From: Paracoccaceae bacterium
GTDB lineage: Bacteria; Pseudomonadota; Alphaproteobacteria; Rhodobacterales; Rhodobacteraceae
Length of the DNA: 20,131 nt
NCBI GenBank assembly: GCA_023254015.1
Contig: JALQYS010000483.1
Coordinates: 1-20,131 of the forward strand
Reading direction: 5' to 3'
Within the stretch, counting starts at the first letter, position 1. Every line of letters begins with the position of its first letter. Below are positions 7,252-14,617 of this stretch, in pieces. The notes beneath the pieces are model-generated. The model searched no databases. It was not told the DNA's origin and worked only from the letters and a program-made list of their open reading frames with translations. The position numbers and the translations under genes were made by a program.

Positions 7252-8178
7252 TCAGTTCGTCACCAGCGGATAGGCTTCGGCATCCTGCGCCGACCATTCC
7301 CACATCGACCCCGGATAGTTCCGCGCCTTGACGCCCAGATCGTTCAACACGGCCGTGACGAAGCCCGACCGGATGCCGCCCGTGCAGTAGGACACGACCT
7401 GCGTATCCTCGCCCACACCAAGCTCTGCCAGCCGCGCCTTCAGCGCATCGCCCTCGACGATCTTGCCATCCGGCCCGACAAGATCCTTGTAAAAGATGTG
7501 CCGCGCGCCGGGAATGTGGCCGCCCCGGCTCTCGCCATAAGGCGTCTCGCCGGCATATTCGCGCGGTTCCCGGGTATCAAGGATCACCACATCCGGATTG
7601 TCGATCAAGGTGACCAGCTCTTCCTTCTTCACCTCATAGGCATCCGTCCGCGCGACAGTGAAATCCCCCGGCACCGCAACCGGCTTCAGCGCCAGATCGC
7701 CCTCGGCCAGCAGTGCCTCCACCCCGCCATCGACGAGGAAGGTGTTCTCATGCCCCAGCGTCCGCAGGGTCCAGACGATGCGACCGTCCTCGCCCCAGCC
7801 CTTCGCGCTGTCCGCGATGGCCACGACCGGCACCGCGGTCGAGATGCCAAGGGCGCGCAGCTTTTCGGTCAGGACCGCATCATCCGCCAGAAGCTGCCCC
7901 TTGTTCGGCAGGTCGGCATTGGTGAAATCCTGCCAGACCACCGGCACCGCGCCCGCCACCGGACGCTCGTCCTTCAGGTCCTGCCCGCGCGTGTCCAGCA
8001 GCACCGCGCCCCCCGCCAGAAGTTCCCGCGCCTTGGCGGCGTCGATCACCCAGTGAGAGGTATCGGGCGTTTCGGCAAGAACACCCGAGGGAAGGCCCGC
8101 AACGATGCCCCCGACAAGTGCGATGGTCGCGATGGCAAAGCTGCGGCGGCTGATTTGAAGGAAGGAAGATTTCGACAT
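7252..8178 (-). CDS. Exported rhodanese-type sulfurtransferase (two rhodanese domains)
   Basis: Thiosulfate/3-mercaptopyruvate sulfurtransferase family protein of 308 aa, predicted periplasmic. The N-terminus has a twin-arginine pattern (ISRRSFAIA), a hydrophobic core and an AxA-like cleavage site (GVLA-ET near residue 35), so Tat export is likely. Two rhodanese domains follow. The first (about 40-165) has no catalytic cysteine in its loop (VVAIADSAKGWGEDG). The second (about 180-300) carries the active loop SYCTGGIRSG with Cys265. ATG 8176-8178 has AGGAA upstream. It is the first gene of the minus-strand cluster and the likely promoter-proximal gene. Sulfur transfer or cyanide/thiosulfate detoxification is the family role; the real substrate here is unknown. 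Confidence 0.9.
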   Translation of the reverse strand: MSKSSFLQISRRSFAIATIALVGGIVAGLPSGVLAETPDTSHWVIDAAKARELLAGGAVLLDTRGQDLKDERPVAGAVPVVWQDFTNADLPNKGQLLADDAVLTEKLRALGISTAVPVVAIADSAKGWGEDGRIVWTLRTLGHENTFLVDGGVEALLAEGDLALKPVAVPGDFTVARTDAYEVKKEELVTLIDNPDVVILDTREPREYAGETPYGESRGGHIPGARHIFYKDLVGPDGKIVEGDALKARLAELGVGEDTQVVSYCTGGIRSGFVTAVLNDLGVKARNYPGSMWEWSAQDAEAYPLVTN

Positions 8179-8386
8179 GACTGTGTTCCTATTGGTGTCT
8201 GGCGGGATGCGCCTTAAAGACGACCTGTTTGCTCGTTATTCATAGCAGAAGTGCCCCGCCAATCCATTCCAAAGGCCCGGCACAAAGAAGAACGAAACCA
8301 CTGTCGCAGGTGGTGATCCGAGAACACCTCTCGCCGCCGGGCCGACTGGAACGGGCAGCCATTGCTTCGTCCGTCCGCTCTGGGCC

Positions 8387-8464
8387 GGGTGTGCCGATCA
8401 GGTCCGTCTGAAGGTCAAGCACCAGCCGCCCGCCCGGAACCCGGTAGACCTGGAATTGCGCCAT
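8387..8464 (-). pseudogene. ccdB-like toxin, truncated after ~26 residues
   Basis: Starting at ATG 8462-8464, MAQFQVYRVPGGRLVLDLQT followed by DLIGTP matches the beginning of CcdB, the gyrase-poisoning toxin (about 100 aa). After TP the frame changes to unrelated sequence (GPERTDEAMAARSSRPG...) and runs to a stop at 8240. The catalytic and dimer parts, including the C-terminal Trp-Gly-Ile-like end, are missing, so no toxin can be made. It follows a ccdA-like frame directly, as in ccdAB operons. The family call is by recall of the N-terminal pattern. Confidence 0.65.
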
Positions 8465-8664
8465 CTGTCGCCCTTGAGAACCTGGAGATCGTCAAGCGGT
8501 GTCCCGTGGGTCTCGATCCGGGCGCGGCGCTCGGCTATCGTGTCCGCCTCCGAAACGGCCGCATCGCTGATCGCCGAGATATTCAGGCCCAGCTCCCGCG
8601 CTGCGGCGAGATTGGCCGCAGTGGCGCATGAATGCGACAATTCTCGCAGAAGCGCTTTTCGCAT
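8465..8664 (-). pseudogene. ccdA-like antitoxin, shortened and without its own stop
   Basis: From ATG 8662-8664 the frame contains AARELGLNISAISDAAVSEA and IAERRARIETHGTPLDDLQV, which resemble the ribbon-helix-helix linker and the C-terminal toxin-binding tail of type II CcdA antitoxins. Compared with the family, pieces seem to be missing before LAAARELG and between AVSEA and DTIAERR. The frame does not stop at the ccdB start: it reads AGA-TGG across the ATG where a TGA would give the usual overlap, and continues to 8398. With ccdB truncated there is no selection to keep it. Remnant status is inferred. Confidence 0.55.
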
Positions 8665-8785
8665 CCCACGACGGCTGAGAACCGGACGGCGTCACTGCGA
8701 AGGGGCACTACCACAGAAGCTCTGTCAAAGGCTTGCGCTCGAACACCTGATAAATACATCAGGCCTGAAACGACAGGAGGGAAGC

Positions 8786-8989
8786 GTGTCGAACATGCTG
8801 GGCATCATCGATGATCTTTCATCTGACAAGCTGGCCGTCACGGGGTCGGGCTGGGTTCTGATCTCCGACCGCGTCATGGGTGGGATCTCGTCAGGTAGCG
8901 TGCGGCGAGAGGTCGTCGCAGGACGTCCGGCGATCCGGATGCGTGGCGGGGTCAGCCTCGTGAAAACTTTGCGACAATACCCGGGCTGA
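8786..8989 (+). pseudogene. CIA30-domain protein, N-terminal fragment fused to transposon sequence
   Basis: GTG 8786-8788 with AGGAGG five bases upstream begins a frame reading MSNMLGIIDDLSSDKLAVTG and then SGWVLISDRVMGGISSGSV, RMRGGVSL. This matches the start of the complex I intermediate-associated protein 30 domain (CIA30/NDUFAF1, PF08547), whose members usually continue with an EN-GGF motif. At about 8959 the sequence switches to Tn3 transposase code read in the wrong frame, giving VKTLRQYPG and a stop at 8987-8989. About 100 residues of the domain are missing. The intact ribosome site shows it was a real gene before the deletion. Confidence 0.65.
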
Positions 8990-9159
8990 ATCTGTTGACC
9001 GCCATCATCATCTACTGGAACACAAAGCATCTCGGTCATGCCGTCACGCAGCGAGAACATGATGGATTGGACTGTCCGGCCGAACTGTTGGCGCACATCT
9101 CACCGCTCGGATGGGCTCATATCCTTCTGACCGGCGAATACAGGTGGCCAAAAAGGTAG
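8962..9159 (+). pseudogene. tnpA: Tn3-family transposase TnpA, C-terminal fragment
   Basis: A frame without a start codon reads ENFATIPGLNLLTAIIIYWN, then TKHLGHAV..., ELLAHISPLGWAHILLTGEY and RWPKR before TAG 9157-9159. This is the extreme C-terminus of Tn3-family TnpA (pattern LNLVTAAIVLWNTVYLERA ... LSPLGWEHINLTGDY). Only about 65 of nearly 1000 residues remain and the catalytic DDE residues are gone. It is followed nine bases later by the 38-bp terminal repeat, exactly where a Tn3 element ends. The left side is fused to the CIA30 fragment. Confidence 0.85.
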
Positions 9160-9167
9160 CGCGCCAC

Positions 9168-9205
9168 CTTAGCGTACCATTCTGCACTCTCCGGCATCAG
9201 ACCCC
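9168..9205. repeat. Tn3-family 38-bp terminal inverted repeat (right end)
   Basis: Read from the outside (9205 toward 9168) it starts GGGGTCTGA and ends TACGCTAAG, the GGGGTC...CGCTAAG layout of Tn3-family ends, and is exactly 38 bp long. It lies just past the tnpA stop. No partner repeat is found in the window, so the element is a one-ended relic. The first five bases outside are ATCTA (9206-9210), which would be one copy of the target duplication. Confidence 0.85.
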
Positions 9206-9518
9206 ATCTACTTCGCCGCAGTGCTGGACGGGTTCACCCGGCGCGTTCTGGCATGGTGCGTGTCGATCATGCTGGAGGCTGATTTCTGCATAGAAGCTGT
9301 GCAGGGGGCGCTGGCACGTGACGGCAAGGGCGCGTGGCGGGACGAATGTCTTCGTCGAGCGTTTGTGGCGGACCACCAAATACGAAGAGGTCTACCTGCA
9401 GGCCTGTGCCAGCGTGTCCGAGGCCCGGTCCGGGATCGGCCGATATCTGACCTTCTACAACACCCGCCGCCCGCATCCATCCCTTAACGGTAAAACCCCC
9501 GATCAGGCCTGCTTCAAC
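9206..9518 (+). pseudogene. IS3-family transposase fragment with internal deletion and frameshift
   Basis: The frame starts mid-protein at IYFAAVLDGFTRRVLAWCVS (the rve domain after the first Asp) and runs to EAVQGALARDGK. It then jumps to GAWRD and, one base out of frame near 9344, NVFVERLWRTTKYEEVYLQA and RRPHPSLNGKTPDQACFN. The segment with the second catalytic Asp (family pattern FNTDQGSQFTS) is missing between DGK and GAWRD, and one extra base in GACGAATGTC shifts the frame. The 5' part was cut off by the Tn3 end at 9205, so this was probably the insertion target of the Tn3 element. It is a different IS3 subgroup from the copy at 2119-3315. Confidence 0.8.
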
Positions 9519-9603
9519 CGCCAACTCTGGCCTCAGCTGGGTGAGCATTGGGGGTCACAGCACGGCAAATGGGATCAGCCGGCACGGCACGTTGAAGCAA
9601 GAA

Positions 9604-9628
9604 CCGCATCCACACGAGGCGGATGCGG
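9604..9628 (-). terminator. Probable terminator hairpin of the amine/transport operon
   Basis: CCGCATCC (9604-9611) pairs with GGATGCGG (9621-9628) around a 9-base loop, about 24 bp beyond the stop of the last operon gene. On the minus strand it is followed by TTCTTGCTTC, a T-rich but broken tail. Position and symmetry support a terminator; efficiency is uncertain. Confidence 0.6.
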
Positions 9629-9651
9629 CAAAAGCCCTGAATCGGGGACGG

Positions 9652-10872
9652 TTAGATCAGTGTCAGTAGTTTCGCGGCCCGCGCACCCGATTCCAACGCG
9701 CCATTCAGCGAGGCGAAATGGGTATGCTCACCGGCAAAGGCGATATTGCCGGCCGCGTGGTTGAACGCGCCATCCAGTTCCGGCTGCCAATCGAGGCCCG
9801 GCATTGAATAGGCGCCTTTGGTGTAAGGCTGCTCGGCCCAGTTGGTCAGGATGTAATCATCGCTGACCGTGACATCGGTGCGGTAGGCGCGCACCTGTTC
9901 GAGCCAAGCCTGCGCGCCATTTTCCAGACCCAGCGTGGCCATGGTTTTCTTTCCGCCAGCGTAGGCCGTCAACGCGCCGCGCTGCCTGTCGCCGCCATTG
10001 TCTGCGGTGCTCCACGACCACCATGGTGCATTCGGGGCCTGCACGCCACGCGGCGGAGCATCGCCCGACACCGCGATATTCAGCTTTACAGCAGCACCCA
10101 TCTGACGACCCTTGATGGCTTTGACCATATCGGCGGGCAGATCCAGCGTGTCGATCAGCTTTTGCAGGATCGGCAACGGCACGGCGATCACCGCGCGGTC
10201 GGCCTTGAAGATCTCGCCGCCTGCGGTTTCCATCTCGACCCCGGTCTTGGTCTGGGTCACGCGCACCACCGGGCTGTTGAGGCGGACGCTGTCGCCCAGA
10301 CGCCGCGCAATTTCTTTGGCCACGGCATCATTCCCGGCCATGACGCGGCCGCGATGTTCAACGTATTCAAAGCCTTCCCGCTGCATCTTGGCCGCAACCG
10401 CATAGCCGTTGATCAGATCGGGATCACAGGTCGTGGTCGCAAACAGCTTTTGGCAGTAGGGCAGGCTTTCATACTCCGGACCAAAGGCCTCGCGCGCCAC
10501 TTCCCGCAACGAGATGGCATAGCCGTTCTTGGCCGCCAAACGCGCGGCTGCATCGCTCATCTTCGCCATGGTTTTGGTCAGATCGTCCGAGGACGGGAAG
10601 CTGCCGTCAACCTGATGACGACGATCGAAAGGAATCCCCAGAGCGACGATGGGCAGGCCAAACTCGGCGCAAATTCCACGGATGGTATGGTCGTGGACGC
10701 TGATGAATTCGCCGCCATGTTCAATCACGGCACCATTCGGCAGCTTTTCCGACCAGCACCGCCCTCCGACGCGGCTGTTTGCTTCGAGCACGATGACTTC
10801 ATGCCCTTTTTTCTGCAGCCCCCACGCGGCATTCAAACCGGCAAGTCCGGCACCTGCGACAAGAAATTTCAT
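9652..10872 (-). CDS. Flavin monoamine oxidase family FAD-dependent oxidoreductase
   Basis: Predicted FAD amine oxidase of 406 aa that oxidises a primary or secondary amine to an imine, releasing aldehyde, ammonia and H2O2. The N-terminal Rossmann motif is GAGLAG (residues 7-12), followed by the ribose-binding Glu (VIVLEANSRVGGR) and the RCW/GGEF amine-oxidase pattern. Lys263 in GAAVKLNIAV fits the conserved lysine that hydrogen-bonds to flavin N5. The C-terminal FAD motif GNIAFAGEHTHFASLNGALE ends the core. There is no signal peptide, so it is cytoplasmic. ATG 10870-10872 has GAGGAGG six bases upstream. It is the last gene of the operon, 26 bp after the DMT permease. The substrate is not determinable from sequence; polyamines or other amines imported by the linked transporter are the natural guess. 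Confidence 0.9.
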   Translation of the reverse strand: MKFLVAGAGLAGLNAAWGLQKKGHEVIVLEANSRVGGRCWSEKLPNGAVIEHGGEFISVHDHTIRGICAEFGLPIVALGIPFDRRHQVDGSFPSSDDLTKTMAKMSDAAARLAAKNGYAISLREVAREAFGPEYESLPYCQKLFATTTCDPDLINGYAVAAKMQREGFEYVEHRGRVMAGNDAVAKEIARRLGDSVRLNSPVVRVTQTKTGVEMETAGGEIFKADRAVIAVPLPILQKLIDTLDLPADMVKAIKGRQMGAAVKLNIAVSGDAPPRGVQAPNAPWWSWSTADNGGDRQRGALTAYAGGKKTMATLGLENGAQAWLEQVRAYRTDVTVSDDYILTNWAEQPYTKGAYSMPGLDWQPELDGAFNHAAGNIAFAGEHTHFASLNGALESGARAAKLLTLI

Positions 10873-10898
10873 CAGAGTCCTCCTCAGGTGTTTGAAAG

Positions 10899-11786
10899 TT
10901 ATGGTTTTTTCGTTTGATAGGACGTGAAGATCGCGCAGCCGACCAGAATGCAGACGCCAATCATGGTGATGGCGTCGGGCACCTGGCTAAAGAACCACCA
11001 GCTTGCAACGACCGAGCCGATCATCTCGGTGTAGGACAACGGCGCTATGAGCGAGGCTTCGCCAAACTCGTAGGCTTTGACGATCATGTATTGGACGCTG
11101 ATTCCGATCATGGCCATGCCGATGGCCAGCAGCCAGTGCTCGCCCAGAACGGGAATCCAGTAGATGGCCGCGATGGGGGTAATCAGGATAAGCGAGACGA
11201 TATGGGTAAAAAAGGTGATCGCCAACCCCGAGGCGCCGGGAATGCCCCGGCGCAGCGAAATGGCATAGAGCGCGGAAAAGAATCCGGCCCCCAGGGCGAA
11301 AATGCTGGCGGGCTCAAAGCTGCTGGATCCCGGGCGGATGATCATCAGGGTCGCGAGAAAGCCGATCACAAGCGCGATCCAGCGCGCGGTGTTGACATGC
11401 TCTTTCAGGAACAGCTTGGACAAGATCGTCACAAAGAACGGCTGCACGAAGCTGATCGCGACCGCATCCGCAATCGACATATAGCGCAGGGCCATGAAGA
11501 AGCAGACCGAGGCAATGCAGATCGACGATCCGATCATGAAGACCGACCGCGGGTGTCGCGCCGCATGACGCATCACCCCGCGTTCATAGCGCAAAAGAAG
11601 CGGGATCAGCAGGACGGTCCCGACCAACATGCGCAGGAACACGATCTGATAGGGGGAAAATCCCTTATCCCCCAACGTCTTTGCGGCAACATCGACCAAT
11701 GGCACCACCAGCATGGCGGTGCACATCAGAATCACACCCGTCAGCGCGCGTGAGCTTGCTGCCGGGTTAGCGGCAATTTGAGCCAT
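10899..11786 (-). CDS. EamA/DMT-superfamily permease
   Basis: Inner-membrane protein of 295 aa with about ten hydrophobic helices in two EamA repeats. The first repeat includes MCTAMLVVPLVDVAAKTLGD and YMSIADAVAISFVQPFFVTI, the second TFFTHIVSLILITPIAAIYW and APLSYTEMIGSVVASWWFFS. DMT permeases export or exchange metabolites, and beside catabolic genes they often act as overflow exporters of a product or of the substrate. It lies 24 bp after the DAO-type oxidoreductase gene and 26 bp before the amine oxidase gene, so it is part of the same operon. ATG 11784-11786 is the only sensible start. The direction and the compound moved are unknown. Confidence 0.88.
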   Translation of the reverse strand: MAQIAANPAASSRALTGVILMCTAMLVVPLVDVAAKTLGDKGFSPYQIVFLRMLVGTVLLIPLLLRYERGVMRHAARHPRSVFMIGSSICIASVCFFMALRYMSIADAVAISFVQPFFVTILSKLFLKEHVNTARWIALVIGFLATLMIIRPGSSSFEPASIFALGAGFFSALYAISLRRGIPGASGLAITFFTHIVSLILITPIAAIYWIPVLGEHWLLAIGMAMIGISVQYMIVKAYEFGEASLIAPLSYTEMIGSVVASWWFFSQVPDAITMIGVCILVGCAIFTSYQTKKP

Positions 11787-11810
11787 TCTTGTAAGCCTTA
11801 TGGCCTGCGA

Positions 11811-13118
11811 CTACTCGCGCCAGCGCGCGGCTTTGTCGAGGAAGCGGTAATAGGTGCCCACGGCAGGCAGGAACCACGGATTTCCGTCGTAGAAGTAAAG
11901 CCGCGGGAAGTTCGAATTCACGATACCGCGGTCATGGCCGGGCGTGCCCATCATCATCTCGGCGCAGCGATGGCCAAGGTAGGTCATCATGCTGACCCCG
12001 CCGCCGTTGCAGCACGAGATGTAATAGGTGCCATCCGGCATTTGGCCCACATGCGAGCAGAAGTCATAGGCAAAGCAGACATTGCCAAGCCAGGCATGTG
12101 TCAGCTTCACCTTGTCCAGCGAGGGGAAGGTGTGCAGCAGGAACTGGCGCAGACCGACGGCGCCTTGCTCGGCGGTCGAGGTGCGAAAGCGGGCCCGTCC
12201 CCCGAACAGGATGCGCGACCCATCGGGCGAGCGGCGGAAATAGTAGAGCACGTGCTTGGTGTCGCCGACGGTGCGCTTGTGCGGGATCAGCTCTTCAAGC
12301 TGCTCTTGCGGCAACTGTTCGGTCGCGATCATGTAGCTTTGCACCGGGATCGTGCGCTTGCGCAGCCACGGCACGTCCTTGGTGACATAACCATTGGCGG
12401 CGACCAGCACCTTGTCGGCGGTAATGGTCACGGTTTTGCCGCTGGTCACATCTTGCAGTGTCGCAAGCTTCTTTCCGGCCTTGTCGGTCACGCCGGTATA
12501 GCGGAAGCCGCTGAAGGTCCGCACGCCAAGCGCGCGGGCGCGATTGAGCAACGCCCGGAAATACTTTGCCGGATGCACCGAGCCGCCCTCGTGGCGCAGC
12601 ATCAGCCCGCGATAGATATCGGTCTTGAGATAGCGGTGCACCTGATCCTCGGGGATCATCTGGTTCTTCGCCTTGCGCTCGGGCGACATGGAGTCATAGG
12701 CGGCGGCAAGGTTTTGATAATCCTTGCGGCTATGCGCGCCGATAAGGCCACCCGAGAGGTTCAGTTCGAAATCATCCGTCAAGGTCTTGGCGCGATCCAG
12801 CATGAAGCCAAGCGAACGATCATAGTCTTCAAAGATCTCACGCGCACGCTTTTCGCCAAATCGACGGGTGCCCTCGGCGAGGCTGAACTTCGGGCTGTTG
12901 CGTCCGATCTGCCCCCCGCTGCGGGTGCTTGCACCTTCGCCAATGCGCTGGAAGTCGACGACGAAGATATCCTTCACGCCGGCCTCTGCCATGGTGATCG
13001 CGGCGTTGATCCCGGCATAGCCCGAACCGACAATTAGCGCATCGCAGCGGGTCTGATCAAAGGCGCGCTCGCCATGTTCGGGGGCTGCTTCTTCCCACCA
13101 GAAGGGTGTTGTTTTCAT
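11811..13118 (-). CDS. DAO-type FAD oxidoreductase (PuuB/gamma-glutamylputrescine-oxidase-like)
   Basis: Cytoplasmic flavoprotein of 435 aa in the D-amino-acid-oxidase-like group. The N-terminus has the PFWWEE segment seen in PuuB-like enzymes, then the Rossmann motif GSGYAG (31-36), FQRIGEGASTRSGGQIG (flavin region) and, near the C-terminus, the DFCSHVGQMPDG and GGGVSMMTYLG segments that bind FAD and substrate. PuuB removes an amino group from gamma-glutamylputrescine. Here no PuuA synthetase, PuuC dehydrogenase or PuuD hydrolase is present, so a different secondary amine or amino acid is likely. ATG 13116-13118 has GGAG six bases upstream. It lies 49 bp after the cupin gene. The family is sure, the substrate is not. 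Confidence 0.88.
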   Translation of the reverse strand: MKTTPFWWEEAAPEHGERAFDQTRCDALIVGSGYAGINAAITMAEAGVKDIFVVDFQRIGEGASTRSGGQIGRNSPKFSLAEGTRRFGEKRAREIFEDYDRSLGFMLDRAKTLTDDFELNLSGGLIGAHSRKDYQNLAAAYDSMSPERKAKNQMIPEDQVHRYLKTDIYRGLMLRHEGGSVHPAKYFRALLNRARALGVRTFSGFRYTGVTDKAGKKLATLQDVTSGKTVTITADKVLVAANGYVTKDVPWLRKRTIPVQSYMIATEQLPQEQLEELIPHKRTVGDTKHVLYYFRRSPDGSRILFGGRARFRTSTAEQGAVGLRQFLLHTFPSLDKVKLTHAWLGNVCFAYDFCSHVGQMPDGTYYISCCNGGGVSMMTYLGHRCAEMMMGTPGHDRGIVNSNFPRLYFYDGNPWFLPAVGTYYRFLDKAARWRE

Positions 13119-13167
13119 GTCTGTCTCCGTTGTTCGACATGGAGCGTCGGCGACCGGGCCTGACGAA

Positions 13168-13521
13168 TTAGACCGCGGTGCTGAAATAGACCTTTTTCAC
13201 GGTGCTGATGGTCCTCCAGACCCCGCGGAAATGCGGCTCGATGACAACGACATCGCCTGCCGAAAAGCGCTGTGGCGGCAGACCGTCTTCGATCAGTTCG
13301 ATCTCGCCCTCGACAACGTAGAATTGCTCGAGCATCGACCCATCGCGTTCAACCCGATGCGATCCCGGCGTGGCAGCCCAGATGCCGGTATGAACACCGC
13401 CCACCTCGCTGCAGGGCCAAGTGCTGAATTGCGGATTGCCTTCGATCAGGCGGTCGGGGGTGGGCTGGGCCCGTTCCGGCACGGTGTCTTCCGACGGGCG
13501 GTAGGATTTCAAATTCGACAT
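13168..13521 (-). CDS. Small cupin protein (DUF861/cupin_3 type)
   Basis: Single-domain cupin of 117 aa. The typical beta-barrel pattern is visible: GVHTGIWAATPGS, EQFYVVEGEIELIEDG, FSAGDVVVIEPHFRGVW and the closing KKVYF. This resembles PF05899 proteins related to ureidoglycine aminohydrolase. The classical HxH metal ligands of cupin motif 1 are not present (RVERDGSMLEQF), so a metal site is doubtful; it may bind a ligand or help an oxidase. It sits 22 bp after the ATPase gene and before the DAO gene. Such cupins are common beside PuuB-like oxidases. Confidence 0.8.
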   Translation of the reverse strand: MSNLKSYRPSEDTVPERAQPTPDRLIEGNPQFSTWPCSEVGGVHTGIWAATPGSHRVERDGSMLEQFYVVEGEIELIEDGLPPQRFSAGDVVVIEPHFRGVWRTISTVKKVYFSTAV

Positions 13522-13543
13522 TGTCTGTGTTCTTTCTCAGGTC

Positions 13544-14593
13544 TCAAGCCAGGGCGATTGTGTCTTTTGCAGCGAAGCTGACGAATATCTCGGCGCCATC
13601 GGGATGGACGCCCGACCGCGCGGCGCCATAAGCGATGAACGGCCCGCCGTCCTTCAGCGTCAGGGTGTAAAGCGCGCGGTCGCCGGAATAGGTCGAACTG
13701 ACCACTTTGGCGGGCAGGGTAACGCGCCCGTCAAGCGGCGGGGCGGTGGTAATCTCGGCGTCCTCGGGACGGATCATCATGGTGCTGCTTGTCTCGTTCA
13801 CATCACCGACTGGCATGTCGAAGTTGGCGCTGTGGAAGGTGGCGTCAGGACCAGAGCCACGGATCTCTCCTTTGAAAACGTTGGACTTTCCAACGAACTC
13901 AGCCACAAAGCGTGAGGCTGGATGCCGGTACAGCGTATGCGCGGTGTCATATTGCTGGATGCGGCCGTGATCCATGATCGCGATCCGATCCGACATGTGC
14001 ATCGCTTCTTCCTGGTCATGGGTGACGTTGATGAAGGTCGTGCCAAGGGTTTTGTGAATGTCGCGCAGTTCTTCTTGCAGATCATGGCGCAGCTTTTTGT
14101 CCAGCGCCGACATCGGTTCGTCCAGCAGCAGGACGTCAGGTTTGAAGACCAGCGCGCGGGCAAGGGCGACGCGTTGTTGCTGCCCGCCCGACAGTTCTTG
14201 AGGACGGCGATTGGCATAGGGGCGCAGTTGCACCAGTTCCAGCAGGCTACGCACCCGCTCGTCGATCTGGGACTTGGACTGACGTCGCACCCGCAAGGGA
14301 TAGGCGATATTGTCATAGACGCTCATGTGCGGGAACAGCGCATAGCCTTGGAACACAAGGCCGAAGTTGCGCTTTTCCGGCGAAAGGGCGGTGATGTCGC
14401 GGCCATCCATGGTGACGGTGCCCGAGGTCACCGGCTCGAACCCTGCCAGGATTTTCAAAAGCGTGGTCTTGCCGGATCCCGAAGGCCCGAGCAGGGTGAC
14501 GAACTCGCCCTTCTTGATCGAGAGCGAGACGTCGTGAAGCGCCTGCACGGCACCATAGTGTTTGTCGATCTGTTTGATTTCAAGCGAAGTCAT
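13544..14593 (-). CDS. potA: ABC transporter ATP-binding protein, PotA-like
   Basis: Cytoplasmic ATPase of 349 aa for the linked importer. All motifs are intact: Walker A GPSGSGKT (36-43), Q-loop FQGYALFP, signature LSGGQQQRVALARAL, Walker B VLLLDEPMSALD and H-loop NVTHDQEEAMHMSD. A C-terminal TOBE domain (RPEDAEITTAPP to the end) is typical of spermidine/putrescine and related CUT1-like importers. ATG 14591-14593 starts MTSLEIKQIDKHYG. It lies 24 bp after the second permease. The symbol reflects family resemblance, not proven polyamine specificity. Its H-loop onward is homologous to the ATPase fragment at the window start, but the two are clearly different genes. Confidence 0.92.
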   Translation of the reverse strand: MTSLEIKQIDKHYGAVQALHDVSLSIKKGEFVTLLGPSGSGKTTLLKILAGFEPVTSGTVTMDGRDITALSPEKRNFGLVFQGYALFPHMSVYDNIAYPLRVRRQSKSQIDERVRSLLELVQLRPYANRRPQELSGGQQQRVALARALVFKPDVLLLDEPMSALDKKLRHDLQEELRDIHKTLGTTFINVTHDQEEAMHMSDRIAIMDHGRIQQYDTAHTLYRHPASRFVAEFVGKSNVFKGEIRGSGPDATFHSANFDMPVGDVNETSSTMMIRPEDAEITTAPPLDGRVTLPAKVVSSTYSGDRALYTLTLKDGGPFIAYGAARSGVHPDGAEIFVSFAAKDTIALA

Positions 14594-14617
14594 AGGGTTA
14601 TTCCTGACAAGATCTGA

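Noticed and set aside
6952..8217. Long plus-strand frame of 421 codons across the VTT and rhodanese genes
   Set aside because: It is antisense to two clear genes, has low-complexity His/Arg/Gln-rich composition and no family resemblance.
11778..13037. Plus-strand frame of 419 codons opposite the DAO-type oxidoreductase
   Set aside because: Antisense shadow; the minus-strand frame has the Rossmann motif and a ribosome site.
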